DNA of 64,000 nucleotides from contig CANMKB010000002.1 in NCBI GenBank assembly GCA_947498415.1, positions 310,001-374,000 on the forward strand, in the 5' to 3' direction. Within the stretch, counting starts at the first letter, position 1; each line of letters begins with the position of its first letter. A program made the position numbers and the translations under genes. The stretch comes from an uncultured Paracoccaceae bacterium (lineage in GTDB: Bacteria > Pseudomonadota > Alphaproteobacteria > Rhodobacterales > Rhodobacteraceae). This document shows positions 53,792 to 62,099 of the stretch, piece by piece. A model generated the notes under the pieces. It was not told the DNA's origin and made no database searches. It worked only from the letters and a program-made list of their open reading frames with translations.

Positions 53792-54442
53792 TCAGCGGTT
53801 CCGACCAGCCCGCGCCAAAGCACGGCTCATTTGTGTAGCGATTTGCCCCTGCGACCGGCGGAAACCTTCGACATCTGGTGTTTGGATATTCACGACGATG
53901 TTCACAGGCCGGTTTTGGCTCGCTTTCACGCCCAAGACACCGTCTGCGCCACGGGCCAATGGCAAAATGGCCTCTGGCCCCGCTTCGCCCATCAGCCCAA
54001 GACCGCCCCGCATCGGAAAGGTGGTCGCACGGCTCACAACCCCGCCTTTGGCAAAAGGCATCACTCGACCCTGCGCAAAAGTACCACCGTTTTCAAACGG
54101 CAGAATTCCCCCCATCAGCTTTCCTAGGCCCAGCGCCAGCATCGAGCCGACTTGGTCCGTCACCGGGGTCACAGCGGTGTCATAGGCCGACTTCACCACC
54201 CCATCAAAGACGTTCCGGAGCGCCTCCCCAAGGTCATCACCCTGTTGGACAAGCCCATCAACGGCGCGTTTCATGCCACGTTGCATACCGCGATCTAAAC
54301 GATCAGCCACTTCGGTTGTTACATGTAACCCGCGCTGCATGTTTTGCAGTTCTTCGGTGAACACCGCCGCCATACGGCTTGCGCCTTCAGCACTGACCTC
54401 CAGCGCTTCAAGCTCTGTGCCAAGCGTTTCAAAGTCACTCAT
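53792..54442 (-). CDS. GTA g11, tape measure protein
   Basis: A 216-residue tail tape measure, equivalent to RcGTA gp11. After a helical N-terminal region (TLGTELEALEVSAEGASRMA) it has the phage tail motif region PFAKGGVVSRATTF and LGLMGEAGPEAILPLARGAD. Such a short tape measure fits the short GTA tail. It overlaps g10.1 by 8 bases and is read just before g12. The ATG at 54442 with its AAAGGACAC leader is preferred over the longer frame to 54487. Confidence 0.92.
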   Translation of the reverse strand: MSDFETLGTELEALEVSAEGASRMAAVFTEELQNMQRGLHVTTEVADRLDRGMQRGMKRAVDGLVQQGDDLGEALRNVFDGVVKSAYDTAVTPVTDQVGSMLALGLGKLMGGILPFENGGTFAQGRVMPFAKGGVVSRATTFPMRGGLGLMGEAGPEAILPLARGADGVLGVKASQNRPVNIVVNIQTPDVEGFRRSQGQIATQMSRALARAGRNR

Positions 54443-54638
54443 CTTGTGTCCTTTCTTTGTCGGGATAGGCTGCCTCAAGCGCGGCAAGCGCCGTGCGGTC
54501 CATGCGGGCCATGCCCTTGGTCTGCCCTAACATCATCGCCAGCTCTGCCGGGGTTTGCGCCCAAAAGTCATGTGGCTGAAGGCGCAGCAAATGTAGCCCT
54601 GCCCGCATCATCCCGGGCCAATCCAAACCGCTGTTCAT
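54435..54638 (-). CDS. GTA g10.1, tail assembly chaperone
   Basis: A 67-residue protein equivalent to the short rcc01693-type tail assembly chaperone. LDWPGMMRAGLHLLRLQPHD then FWAQTPAELAMMLG is the family pattern. It overlaps g10 by 4 bases and g11 by 8 bases. In related phages such pairs cooperate as a TAC complex around the tape measure. Confidence 0.9.
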   Translation of the reverse strand: MNSGLDWPGMMRAGLHLLRLQPHDFWAQTPAELAMMLGQTKGMARMDRTALAALEAAYPDKERTQDE

Positions 54639-54958
54639 ATGTCATCCGTTGGCAAGGCAAAGGCCCGCGCCAGCAATTGCGCCGCCGCCTTTGCAGCCAT
54701 CATCGGGCCACCCTGAATATCAGCTGACTTCAAGGTCTCAGCAGTTCCAGTCCAGCCACCGCCCCGCAACCCGGCAACGATCAAGCTCAAGACGTCTTGC
54801 GTGCTAAACTTTTCGGATTCAAACCGCGCCACCAGATCAATCAATGACCCAGTCTGAAGTTGCGCTTCAAGCTCTGCCAAGGCCCCCAATGTCAGCTTCA
54901 TCACGTGACGCTGGCCATCCACCACCAAGGCGACTTCCCCTGCAAACGGATTGACCAT
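54635..54958 (-). CDS. GTA g10, GTA family tail protein
   Basis: A 107-residue GTA protein. MVNPFAGEVALVVDGQRHVM then KLTLGALAELEAQLQ is the GTA_gp10/TAC signature. It starts 3 bases after the g9 stop and overlaps g10.1. Equivalent to RcGTA gp10, involved in tail assembly. Confidence 0.93.
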   Translation of the reverse strand: MVNPFAGEVALVVDGQRHVMKLTLGALAELEAQLQTGSLIDLVARFESEKFSTQDVLSLIVAGLRGGGWTGTAETLKSADIQGGPMMAAKAAAQLLARAFALPTDDI

Positions 54959-54961
54959 GGC

Positions 54962-55378
54962 TTAACTCGCTGCCGAGAACGTCAATGCACCCGCAGATGC
55001 CAATGCCAGCTCATAGGTCGCCTCGCCATTATAAGACCCAGCATATTCAAGGCTGGTCACCTGAAACGCACCTTCAACGGTGCCGAAATCGGGAATAATC
55101 ACCTGAAAGCTTGAGATTTCACCATCAAAGAACAACTGACGGGCGCGTTCATCGGTATTGGCATCTTTAAACACCCCCGACCCAGAGATCGCCGCTGATT
55201 TCACACCCGCGCCAGACAACAGTTCGCGCCAGCCGCCTTGGCTTTCCAACGTCGTCACATCTACGCTTTCGGCGTTGAAACTCAGCCGTGTCGCACGCAA
55301 TCCCGCCAATGTTTCAAAGGTGCCGTCCCCCAGGATATCCACTTTGATCAATAGGTCTTTGCCATTTTGTGCTGCCAT
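54962..55378 (-). CDS. GTA g9, major tail (tube) protein
   Basis: A 138-residue TP901-1-type major tail protein that stacks as hexamers to form the tail tube. MAAQNGKDLLIKVDILGDGT then LAGLRATRLSFNAESVDVT is typical, with FFDGEISSFQVIIPDFGTVE in the centre. Complete. Equivalent to RcGTA gp9. It lies 26 bases downstream of g8. Confidence 0.94.
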   Translation of the reverse strand: MAAQNGKDLLIKVDILGDGTFETLAGLRATRLSFNAESVDVTTLESQGGWRELLSGAGVKSAAISGSGVFKDANTDERARQLFFDGEISSFQVIIPDFGTVEGAFQVTSLEYAGSYNGEATYELALASAGALTFSAAS

Positions 55379-55404
55379 GGGCTCACACTCCTTATGTTGA
55401 AAAT

Positions 55405-55815
55405 TCAGACATCGTCCACGCGCGCAACAAAGCGCAAATCGATCCGCCTGAGATTGGCGGCCTCTTCCCGACTGGCCTCGGCGCGATCAAAACGCAGCGA
55501 CACGAGCGCTCCGCGGGCGAGCGATAACTCTGCTGCATCAAGCGCATCGCTCACTGCAATCGCGACCCCCTTGGCCGTCGCAAACCCAGCTACATCAGAC
55601 ACCACAGACACGACAAAGCGATGCTCTGCCCCCGCACTGCTGCCATCAGAGCGGCCCAGAGCCACTTCTGGCCCAAGCGAAACATAGGTTGCGGGGATCG
55701 TGCCATTGGGCACCTCGTCATAGATGGCACTGCCCACCAGCGCGACGAGTGACGGATCGGCCAGCAGATGTTGGTACACGGCCGCTTGCAGGGCCACAGA
55801 TACGCCATAGCTCAT
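55405..55815 (-). CDS. GTA g8, DUF3168 tail terminator
   Basis: A 136-residue DUF3168 protein, equivalent to RcGTA gp8 (tail terminator). VSVALQAAVYQHLLADPSLV then GSAIYDEVPNGTIPATYVSL is the family signature. The ATG at 55815 overlaps the g7 stop (4 bases), which fixes the start; the longer frame to 55842 is not used. Confidence 0.92.
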   Translation of the reverse strand: MSYGVSVALQAAVYQHLLADPSLVALVGSAIYDEVPNGTIPATYVSLGPEVALGRSDGSSAGAEHRFVVSVVSDVAGFATAKGVAIAVSDALDAAELSLARGALVSLRFDRAEASREEAANLRRIDLRFVARVDDV

Positions 55816-56150
55816 GCCGCAAGCTCCTCTGTTGCAAAACAAATCAAATACCGAGCCAAACCGTCGCGCTCTGTCACCGCCAGAATACGGAACACCCGAG
55901 ATCCTTCGCGAAAGCGCTGTCCCGCACTGGGCCGCCCAAGTTGCCCCTCTGGTACGGCGCGGACCGTGATCCGAAACTCGGTTCGGGCAGCGCTTACATC
56001 TTCACGCTCACGCTCGCGCCCAGATTTTGGCGTCACTTCTGCCCAAAGCGTACCAAGGGCTTGCCAGCTTTCTGCAAACCCGCCTGCACCATCCGCAACA
56101 CGGGTTGCGGTCTCCAGCGTAAGGGCGCGGTTTAAGTGCGGTGCTCTCAT
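55812..56150 (-). CDS. GTA g7, head-tail adaptor
   Basis: A 112-residue phage head-tail joining protein, equivalent to RcGTA gp7. APHLNRALTLETATRVADGA then GFAESWQALGTLWAEVTPKS and REREREDVSAARTEFRITVR follow the family pattern. Overlaps g6 and g8 by 4 bases each, so translation is coupled. Confidence 0.93.
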   Translation of the reverse strand: MRAPHLNRALTLETATRVADGAGGFAESWQALGTLWAEVTPKSGREREREDVSAARTEFRITVRAVPEGQLGRPSAGQRFREGSRVFRILAVTERDGLARYLICFATEELAA

Positions 56151-56752
56151 GCTCGTAGCCCCTCGCTAGCACCCATGCGAAACACGCGATGACGCTCTAG
56201 TAGGCTTGTCACCCCAAAGGGCATACAGCGGCCGCTTAGGGCGGTTTCATGGCGGTGTTCGTAGTAATGCGCCGCCAACAGCAGCACCGCCTGCTGTAGG
56301 TCCACGGGCACACCGCTCCAATCCGAACCAAAGCCAGCGACAAATTGAATATTGATTTGTCCACCATCTGGCACCGTTGGAAGCGCCGCAGCCACCGGTC
56401 GCACTTCCGGCGCATGACGGTCTCGCTGCAACCGATACTGATCAGCCGACAAAAGGTCTTGATCACCGGTCGCATTTTCCAACACGATCTGAGTGATATT
56501 GCTGACCGGCGCCACCGGAAGCGCCTGACTGTCAGGCCTCCGCCATTCCCGCAGGTTCATGCGAAAACCACGTTCGATCAAAGCCTTACTGGTTCGTGCT
56601 TCAACCGCGGCAAGCGCCGCTCTTAGAAAACCTTCCAACACGGAATCCTGCAAACTGTCTTCGCCAAACCCGCTTCCCAAACGCAGATGGGCGCGAAACG
56701 CGGCTATAGGTAATGCAGCCAGCGGGATCTGCGTCTCTTCTTCCAATATCAT
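56147..56752 (-). CDS. GTA g6, head-tail connector
   Basis: A 201-residue phage gp6-like connector, equivalent to RcGTA gp6. MILEEETQIPLAALPIAAFR then HLRLGSGFGEDSLQDSVLEG, and VPVDLQQAVLLLAAHYYEHR, are typical. The ATG at 56752 is set by homology; the frame is open 39 codons further up into a 140-base GC-rich gap holding a hairpin (56772-56816). The gap after the capsid gene is the only long one in the core cluster apart from that before the portal. Confidence 0.92.
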   Translation of the reverse strand: MILEEETQIPLAALPIAAFRAHLRLGSGFGEDSLQDSVLEGFLRAALAAVEARTSKALIERGFRMNLREWRRPDSQALPVAPVSNITQIVLENATGDQDLLSADQYRLQRDRHAPEVRPVAAALPTVPDGGQINIQFVAGFGSDWSGVPVDLQQAVLLLAAHYYEHRHETALSGRCMPFGVTSLLERHRVFRMGASEGLRA

Positions 56753-56771
56753 CGACTTCTCCAATGCTTGG

Positions 56772-56816
56772 CCCCTCCAATCAGGGCGCACGCCGCACGC
56801 CGCTCGGTCGGAGGGG
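56772..56816. promoter_or_regulatory. Hairpin in the g5-g6 gap
   Basis: CCCCTCC (56772-56778) and GGAGGGG (56810-56816) can pair, with a GC-rich inner region, 20 bases before the g6 start. It may limit read-through or translation after the capsid gene. Confidence 0.35.
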
Positions 56817-56892
56817 AGCAGCCAGACAACGCGCGGGTGACGCACGCCCTTGCGAGGCGGCCAAAGCACCGCCCCGCCCTTCGCACCGCCCC

Positions 56893-58068
56893 TTAGGACG
56901 CCGCGAACCGCAATAGTTTGATGGCTGCAAAATCGCTGACATCACCGCCCACACGTTTGGTTGCGTAGAAAAGCACATGTGGTTTTGCGCTGAACGGGTC
57001 ACGCAACACACGCAGGTCAGGACGTTCCGCAATGGTGTAACCCGATTTGAAATCCCCAAAGGCAATCGCATCAGCACCTTCGGCAATATCTGGCATGTCC
57101 TCGGCAATCAGCACCGGATAGCCCAGCAAACGCGCAGGTTCGCCCGCCGCCAGCCCGTCAGACCACAGGAAACGACCATCCGCGTCCTTCAGTTTGCGCA
57201 CAGCACCGGCTGTCTTAGAATTCATCACGAACGTAGCATTGGCGCGATACTCTGCCCCCAGTGCATAGACCAAATCTACAAGGGCATCCGCACCGTTGAA
57301 ATCACCGGACGCCCCAGACAGCACATAGCCAAGGTAACCCCAGTTCCAGCTCCCGTTTTCAACAGCAGGATGATCCAGAATACCGGTGGGTTTGTTCGCC
57401 CCATCACCGGTGATAAACGCAGTTGCTTCAGAGCGTGCAAAGGTATCGGCGATACGGCCCGCAAGCCAATTCTCAACATCAAAGGCGCTGTCATCCAACA
57501 AACGCTGACTTGCCTTTGGTAGGGCAGAAAGTTCATGCAAAGGAATGGCAATGCGCTCGATCGAAGAGGTGGATGTTTCTGAAGAAGACGACGTTTCATC
57601 AGCCCAGCCTGCACCCATTTCGGTGCTATCAATCAACACGTCATAAGATGTCGCTTCAACGTTGACCACATTGGCAATCGCACGGATAGACGCGGTCGCC
57701 GCCAACACAGAATGCACCGTTTCAGAGGTCACCGGATCCACCAGATATCCACCATCGCTGTTCACAGCGGTAGACATCGCCTTTTCTTCCAGATCCAGCC
57801 CACGCAAAGCATCATCATCGCCGCTGCGCAGATAGGCATCAAAGGCCTTTTGATGTGGAGCATCCTGTGCCGCTGCCATTGCCAATGCTGGTCGCGCCGC
57901 GTTCAATGTCTTTCGTTCCAACGTGTTCATACGTTCATCCTGCTGTTGCAAATTCTGTTTCACTTCGGCCTTCAAGCCACTGACATCCCTTAAAAAATCA
58001 GAGATCGCCGTTTTAACTTCATCGATCGGAGACACATCTTCTCCGATCCGAGACTTTGCCTCGGTCAT
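56893..58068 (-). CDS. GTA g5, HK97-fold major capsid protein
   Basis: A 391-residue major capsid protein, equivalent to RcGTA gp5. The N-terminal scaffold-like coiled coil (VSGLKAEVKQNLQQQDERMN, then TLERKTLNAARPAL) is expected to be cut by the g4 protease. The mature HK97 fold includes GWADETSSSSETSTSSIERI, PLHELSALPKASQRLLDDSA, ATAFITGDGANKPTGILDH and FGDFKSGYTIAERPDLRVLR. The ATG at 58068 has AAAGG seven bases upstream; 58074 is an alternative. Confidence 0.95.
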   Translation of the reverse strand: MTEAKSRIGEDVSPIDEVKTAISDFLRDVSGLKAEVKQNLQQQDERMNTLERKTLNAARPALAMAAAQDAPHQKAFDAYLRSGDDDALRGLDLEEKAMSTAVNSDGGYLVDPVTSETVHSVLAATASIRAIANVVNVEATSYDVLIDSTEMGAGWADETSSSSETSTSSIERIAIPLHELSALPKASQRLLDDSAFDVENWLAGRIADTFARSEATAFITGDGANKPTGILDHPAVENGSWNWGYLGYVLSGASGDFNGADALVDLVYALGAEYRANATFVMNSKTAGAVRKLKDADGRFLWSDGLAAGEPARLLGYPVLIAEDMPDIAEGADAIAFGDFKSGYTIAERPDLRVLRDPFSAKPHVLFYATKRVGGDVSDFAAIKLLRFAAS

Positions 58069-58102
58069 GCTCATACCTTTCGGATTGGGTTTGCTTGGCC
58101 GC

Positions 58103-58645
58103 TTACAAACCGGCCAATTCACGTCGGGCGTCGTTGAACACCCCCGCTAATCCACGCATCATGTCTGCAGACGGGTCGCGCCCCTTTGCAGCCACACGCG
58201 CATTTGGCAGCATCGGGAATGTCACGAGCGAGACTTCCCACAGCTCCAACTCTTGCAGCAAACGCTGCCCTTGTTCTGATTTTGTCGCTTTCACCGTGCG
58301 ATACCCGATCGACAGCCCATCCAAGGCCCCCGCTTGTATCAAAGCCACCGCTTCGCGCCCTCGGGCCACATCGCTTAGCAACCGCCCTTTGACATAAAGG
58401 CCCTTGGCGTCTTCGAACACCTCATCCCACACACCAATCGGCTGGGCCGGATCGTGCTGCCACAACATCTTTACCGCGCGACCACAAGATTCCAGCCGTG
58501 TCAGCGAAGCGGCATAGGCCCCTTGCTGCACCACATCACCACCCTGATCTGTTTTACCAAACAAAGACGCATAGCCGCTGATGCTTGTGCCATCCTCAAC
58601 GCTCAACCCTTCATCGAACCGGGCGAATTTACGTTCCAAATCCAT
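58103..58645 (-). CDS. GTA g4, prohead protease
   Basis: A 180-residue HK97-family prohead protease that trims the capsid protein. ISGYASLFGKTDQGGDVVQQ then AVKMLWQHDPAQPIGVWDEV (catalytic His in WQHDP) and GALDGLSIGYRTVKAT (catalytic Ser in GLSIGY) are all present. Equivalent to RcGTA gp4. Lies 34 bases before the capsid gene. Confidence 0.94.
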   Translation of the reverse strand: MDLERKFARFDEGLSVEDGTSISGYASLFGKTDQGGDVVQQGAYAASLTRLESCGRAVKMLWQHDPAQPIGVWDEVFEDAKGLYVKGRLLSDVARGREAVALIQAGALDGLSIGYRTVKATKSEQGQRLLQELELWEVSLVTFPMLPNARVAAKGRDPSADMMRGLAGVFNDARRELAGL

Positions 58646-58660
58646 AGTGATCCTCGCTCT

Positions 58661-58900
58661 CTAAGGCATATTTTGCAAAAGGGGTTGAAACGCCTGTGCC
58701 AAGATCACCCCGACCACGCCATACACCGTAAGCCACAACCGTTTTTCCAGCCGTTCCATCAACGCCTCAATCTTATCAAGCCGCCTGTTCAGGCTTTCAA
58801 ATTGCAACGCCGCCACCCGCTCATGAGCCTCAAGCCGCAAGGCGGGTGCACAATCAAAGCTTTCAAAGCCATATCGTTCTGTGCGCCCCCCATCAGCCAT
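58661..58900 (-). CDS. GTA g3.5, small head-formation protein
   Basis: A 79-residue protein between portal and protease, equivalent to RcGTA g3.5. An N-terminal helix (HERVAALQFESLNRRLDKIE) leads into a hydrophobic C-terminal segment (LWLTVYGVVGVILAQAFQPL), perhaps a membrane helix. Its exact role is unclear. The ATG at 58900 overlaps the portal stop and is favoured over the longer frame to 59008. Confidence 0.85.
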   Translation of the reverse strand: MADGGRTERYGFESFDCAPALRLEAHERVAALQFESLNRRLDKIEALMERLEKRLWLTVYGVVGVILAQAFQPLLQNMP

Positions 58901-60083
58901 CCGAGCTCTCCTGTGGCAAAGGCGGCAGTCCCAGAAGTTGCCTCTTTTCCGCAGTTGATAAAAACGTCGCCTGATCCACGCGCGCCCATTGCGAATCCCG
59001 CTCTGCACTTAGGGCTGCAACCTGATCAAGGTCAGGCTTCAGACATAAACTTTCACCCGCAAACGACTGTAACCAATTAGAAATTGAGGATGACACCCGT
59101 GTCACCATGGGCAAAATCGTCAACCGAAAGAACGCTCTATTGGCCTCTTGGTAATTGGCATAAGTCGCGTCTCCAGGGATGCCCAACAACATTGGAGGCA
59201 CTCCAAAGGCCAAGGCAATTTCTCGCGCCGCCGCTTCCTTGGTTTTCTGAAACTCCATATCGCTGGGCGAAAAGCCCATCGGCTTCCAATCCAACCCGCC
59301 TTCCAACAACATTGGCCGTCCCGCATTCCGTGCGCCCTGATGATGCATTTCCATCTCAGCCACCAATCGATCATATTGATCATGGCTCAGGCTCGATTGC
59401 CCATCAGCCCCGCTGTACACGATCGCCCCCGAAGGCCGCGCTGCGTTGTCCAGCAACGCCTTGGACCAGCGCGTGGCGGCATTATGAACATCAATCGCCG
59501 TTGCCGCTGATTGCATCGGAGACAAACCATAGTGATCATCCTGAGGATGAAAGTTTCGAATATGGCAAATCGCGCTTTCATTGCGAACATCAAACCGATG
59601 TTTCACAGCCCCCACAGAATATTCATAAGCCACCGGCCATCCATCCGCACCGGGCACCACTCGCATCCGATCAGAACGCAAAACATGCAGTTCCAGCGGC
59701 ATCATCGCGCGTTCATCATCAAGCCCTACAGCTTCCAAATACCCATCGCCGGACAGCAGAAGTTGCGCATATAACGCTTCCAGCATCTCCGCCTGCCCCT
59801 GCGCCATATTGGGGCGCCGTAGTAAGGACAGCATCGGGTGCTCTTCGAAACGTTGAGCTTTATCCTGCAACACCAATGGCACGGCCGCCGCCGCCTCTGC
59901 GATCATCTTCACACAGCGAAAACCCACCGGATTTCCAGAGAACCCCGCACGGGTCAAAGACACAGTATCGCGCGGGCTCCAGGCGACACGCCCGGCAGAA
60001 TGGTAGGCCACCACTGGCCCCGTAGCGCTCGCCTTGGTTTCAGGCACCTCGGCTTGCGCCCGTTTTAGAAAATCAAACACCAT
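58893..60083 (-). CDS. GTA g3, portal protein
   Basis: A 396-residue HK97-type portal protein, equivalent to RcGTA gp3, forming the dodecameric ring through which DNA is packed. FSGNPVGFRCVKMIAEAAAA, SGDGYLEAVGLDDERAMMPL, HIRNFHPQDDHYGLSPMQSA and FGVPPMLLGIPGDATYANYQ are family-typical. The ATG at 60083 matches homologues; the longer frame to 60257 is not used. It lies 104 bases after the terminase gene. Confidence 0.95.
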   Translation of the reverse strand: MVFDFLKRAQAEVPETKASATGPVVAYHSAGRVAWSPRDTVSLTRAGFSGNPVGFRCVKMIAEAAAAVPLVLQDKAQRFEEHPMLSLLRRPNMAQGQAEMLEALYAQLLLSGDGYLEAVGLDDERAMMPLELHVLRSDRMRVVPGADGWPVAYEYSVGAVKHRFDVRNESAICHIRNFHPQDDHYGLSPMQSAATAIDVHNAATRWSKALLDNAARPSGAIVYSGADGQSSLSHDQYDRLVAEMEMHHQGARNAGRPMLLEGGLDWKPMGFSPSDMEFQKTKEAAAREIALAFGVPPMLLGIPGDATYANYQEANRAFFRLTILPMVTRVSSSISNWLQSFAGESLCLKPDLDQVAALSAERDSQWARVDQATFLSTAEKRQLLGLPPLPQESSDG

Positions 60084-60187
60084 GCGTTCCCGCTCCTTCG
60101 TCCCGGCCTGTGCTCTTGACGAAAACGAATGTCGCATAAGGGTCTTAACGCTGGAAAACTGCGCCGTTCGCCATAGTGGCAACGCAG

Positions 60188-61558
60188 CTATAGCGTACGC
60201 ACAGCAGGTCGTGTCCAACCTCGCATTGGGTCCGCCAGCACCTCGTGTAATGCCCACACAAGCGCATCCACCCGATCTGGCGAGCCTTGCCCCTCAAACC
60301 CGGCCGAAGTCATCTGACACATCTGATCCTCAAGCGTCCCAAGATCACGTACATGGTGCACACGCCCTTGCTCATACAGGGCCGCAATCGGTTCCGCGCG
60401 GGCGATCTTACCCTTACTTGCACGCACCGCTTTGTAAGGCAGGCTTTCATCCACTTGCCGCAAAACACTTTGCACCAGATCTCCCCCTTGGTTGACCTCT
60501 GCAACCACCCGATCCGCGCCCCAACGCCGTGCTGCCTCCACCGCCGCACGCGCCCATCCAGCGGGCGTCGCCCCTTTGACTGTTGCATCTTCCAGCACAT
60601 AGGCACGCCAATCTGCTGGCGGGCCATCCATGGTCACCCCAGCCACCACAATCCCACAGGCATCTGCGTTCTTGCCGCTCGTCACCGGCGGATCAACGGC
60701 AACCACGATGCGGGTTAGGTCGGGCACGCGGCTCACAAGCGCACGCTCTAGCATGTCATGCGTCCACAACGCCCCGTCCACGCCTTCAAGCAACTGACCT
60801 TCCAACTCTTGCCGCCCAAGCGTCGTTCCGCCGTAGCGTTCGACCACTTCCTGCAAAAAACTATCCGCCAGATTGGCACGGTTGGCTTGTGTGGTGGCAT
60901 GGGTTTGCACCGTACTGTCTCGGGCCAGCAGCATCCGTAAAACCTCCACACTGCGCGGCGTCGTCGTCACCACCTGCTGAGGATGATCCCCCAAACGCAA
61001 ACAGAACTGCAACATATCCCAGGTGTCTTGTGCCTTTTTCCATTTCGCCAATTCATCCACCCAAGCTGCATCAAACTGCGGACCACGCAGTGCCTCAGGT
61101 TCGTGGGCTGAAAAGGCTTGGGCAATGGCCCCATTGGGCCACACCAACCGACGCCGCGTTGCCTCCCACTTGGGTTTTCGGTCGGGGGGGGAACAGGCCA
61201 GTATCCCGCTGTCGCCAAACACCATAACCTCGCGCACCTGATCTAAGGTTTCCCCAACCAAGGCCACCCGCGACGCAGCCCCCGGATCAAGCGGCCGCGC
61301 CCCTTCCACCTTACTGCGCACCCACTCGGCACCAGCACGGGTTTTCCCAGCCCCGCGCCCACCAAGGATAACCCAGGTCTTCCAATCGCCCTCGGGCGGC
61401 AGTTGATGTTCCAAAGCCCAGAACTCGAACAAAAAAGGAAGAGCCAAAAGCTCTCCCTCCGTCATTTCATTCAGAAACCTTTCCTGCACCGCAACTTCGG
61501 CGCAGGCGAGCCAGGCGGCACCCGATCTCAGCCCGTGCCTCCCTGAGGTGAAGCGCAT
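60188..61558 (-). CDS. GTA g2, terminase large subunit
   Basis: A 456-residue packaging motor, equivalent to RcGTA gp2. The ATPase Walker A is VILGGRGAGKTRAGAEWVR near residue 65, the Walker B region FDAAWVDELAKWK, and the C-terminal nuclease fold includes VVAVDPPVTSGKNADACGIV with metal-binding aspartates. GTA terminases pack random host DNA (known). The ATG at 61558 is preferred for its GGAG and matches homologue length; it overlaps g1 by 92 bases. A later ATG at 61465 abuts the g1 stop. Confidence 0.94.
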   Translation of the reverse strand: MRFTSGRHGLRSGAAWLACAEVAVQERFLNEMTEGELLALPFLFEFWALEHQLPPEGDWKTWVILGGRGAGKTRAGAEWVRSKVEGARPLDPGAASRVALVGETLDQVREVMVFGDSGILACSPPDRKPKWEATRRRLVWPNGAIAQAFSAHEPEALRGPQFDAAWVDELAKWKKAQDTWDMLQFCLRLGDHPQQVVTTTPRSVEVLRMLLARDSTVQTHATTQANRANLADSFLQEVVERYGGTTLGRQELEGQLLEGVDGALWTHDMLERALVSRVPDLTRIVVAVDPPVTSGKNADACGIVVAGVTMDGPPADWRAYVLEDATVKGATPAGWARAAVEAARRWGADRVVAEVNQGGDLVQSVLRQVDESLPYKAVRASKGKIARAEPIAALYEQGRVHHVRDLGTLEDQMCQMTSAGFEGQGSPDRVDALVWALHEVLADPMRGWTRPAVRTL

Positions 61559-61808
61559 AGCCATCTCCGGCCCCTCGTTGTTGTTTGTCTCGTTCTGCAA
61601 AACGTGCCTCCGTTTCTATTGCCAACCGGGCCCACGTACGCATGTCCGACAAAACCTTGACCGACTCTCGAATTGCGATGGAATCTCCTTCCATCACCTG
61701 CGCCTCAAGAGCTTCCAAAATCTTGGTCATCTGTGCCAAACGCGATCGCACCTGAGAAATATCCGCCTCAAGCGCACCTGCATTTTCCGGCTGTCCTGTA
61801 TGTGTCAT
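61467..61808 (-). CDS. GTA g1, small terminase
   Basis: A 113-residue protein at the 5' end of the cluster, equivalent to RcGTA g1, shown to be the small terminase (TerS). Helical: ISQVRSRLAQMTKILEALEA then KVLSDMRTWARLAIETEARF. Low conservation is usual, so position supports the call. The ATG at 61808 has GAGG upstream. The frame is also open back to 61928, into the leader. Overlaps g2 by 92 bases. Confidence 0.86.
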   Translation of the reverse strand: MTHTGQPENAGALEADISQVRSRLAQMTKILEALEAQVMEGDSIAIRESVKVLSDMRTWARLAIETEARFAERDKQQRGAGDGYALHLREARAEIGCRLARLRRSCGAGKVSE

Positions 61809-61856
61809 TAGAGTTCGCCTCTCATGTATGAGTTGCCCCTCCACACGAGCGAAACG

Positions 61857-61880
61857 CAAAAGGCCGCGCACAGCGCGACC
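61857..61880 (-). promoter_or_regulatory. Terminator-like hairpin in the GTA leader
   Basis: On the minus strand GGTCGCGC-TGT-GCGCGGCC (one T-G pair) is followed by TTTTGCGTTT, about 50 bases before the g1 start. It could act as an attenuator of the GTA operon. Confidence 0.4.
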
Positions 61881-61899
61881 TACATGCAATTCTCCAGCA

Positions 61900-61935
61900 T
61901 GGCACAACACTGCCACACCATCGTTCAAATGTCAA
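61900..61935 (-). promoter_or_regulatory. Likely GTA promoter region
   Basis: A consensus -35 TTGACA (61930-61935 on the minus strand) has no good -10 at standard spacing, and a dyad TGGCA-N6-TGCCA (61900-61915) lies where the -10 would be. This fits an activator-dependent promoter such as the GafA/CtrA-controlled one in R. capsulatus. Confidence 0.35.
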
Positions 61936-62099
61936 TTTTTTGCATATTTACAATAAGTTAACAGGCAGAACGCACCAACTGCACGTTCTAAACTGGTCAC
62001 AATCCCGCGAGGTCACAGTTTTCTCAACCGCACTCAATTGACCAAGCCGGTCCGGCTGGTCTTTTGTAAAATCCAGCGTTGCAATAAGGCCCTCAGATC

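Noticed and set aside
59084..60025. 313-codon plus-strand frame opposite the GTA portal gene
   Set aside because: Pro/Ser/His-rich antisense translation; the portal gene on the other strand is certain.
47884..61808. Active prophage instead of a GTA
   Set aside because: No integrase, repressor, replication genes or attachment sites; gene order equals RcGTA exactly.
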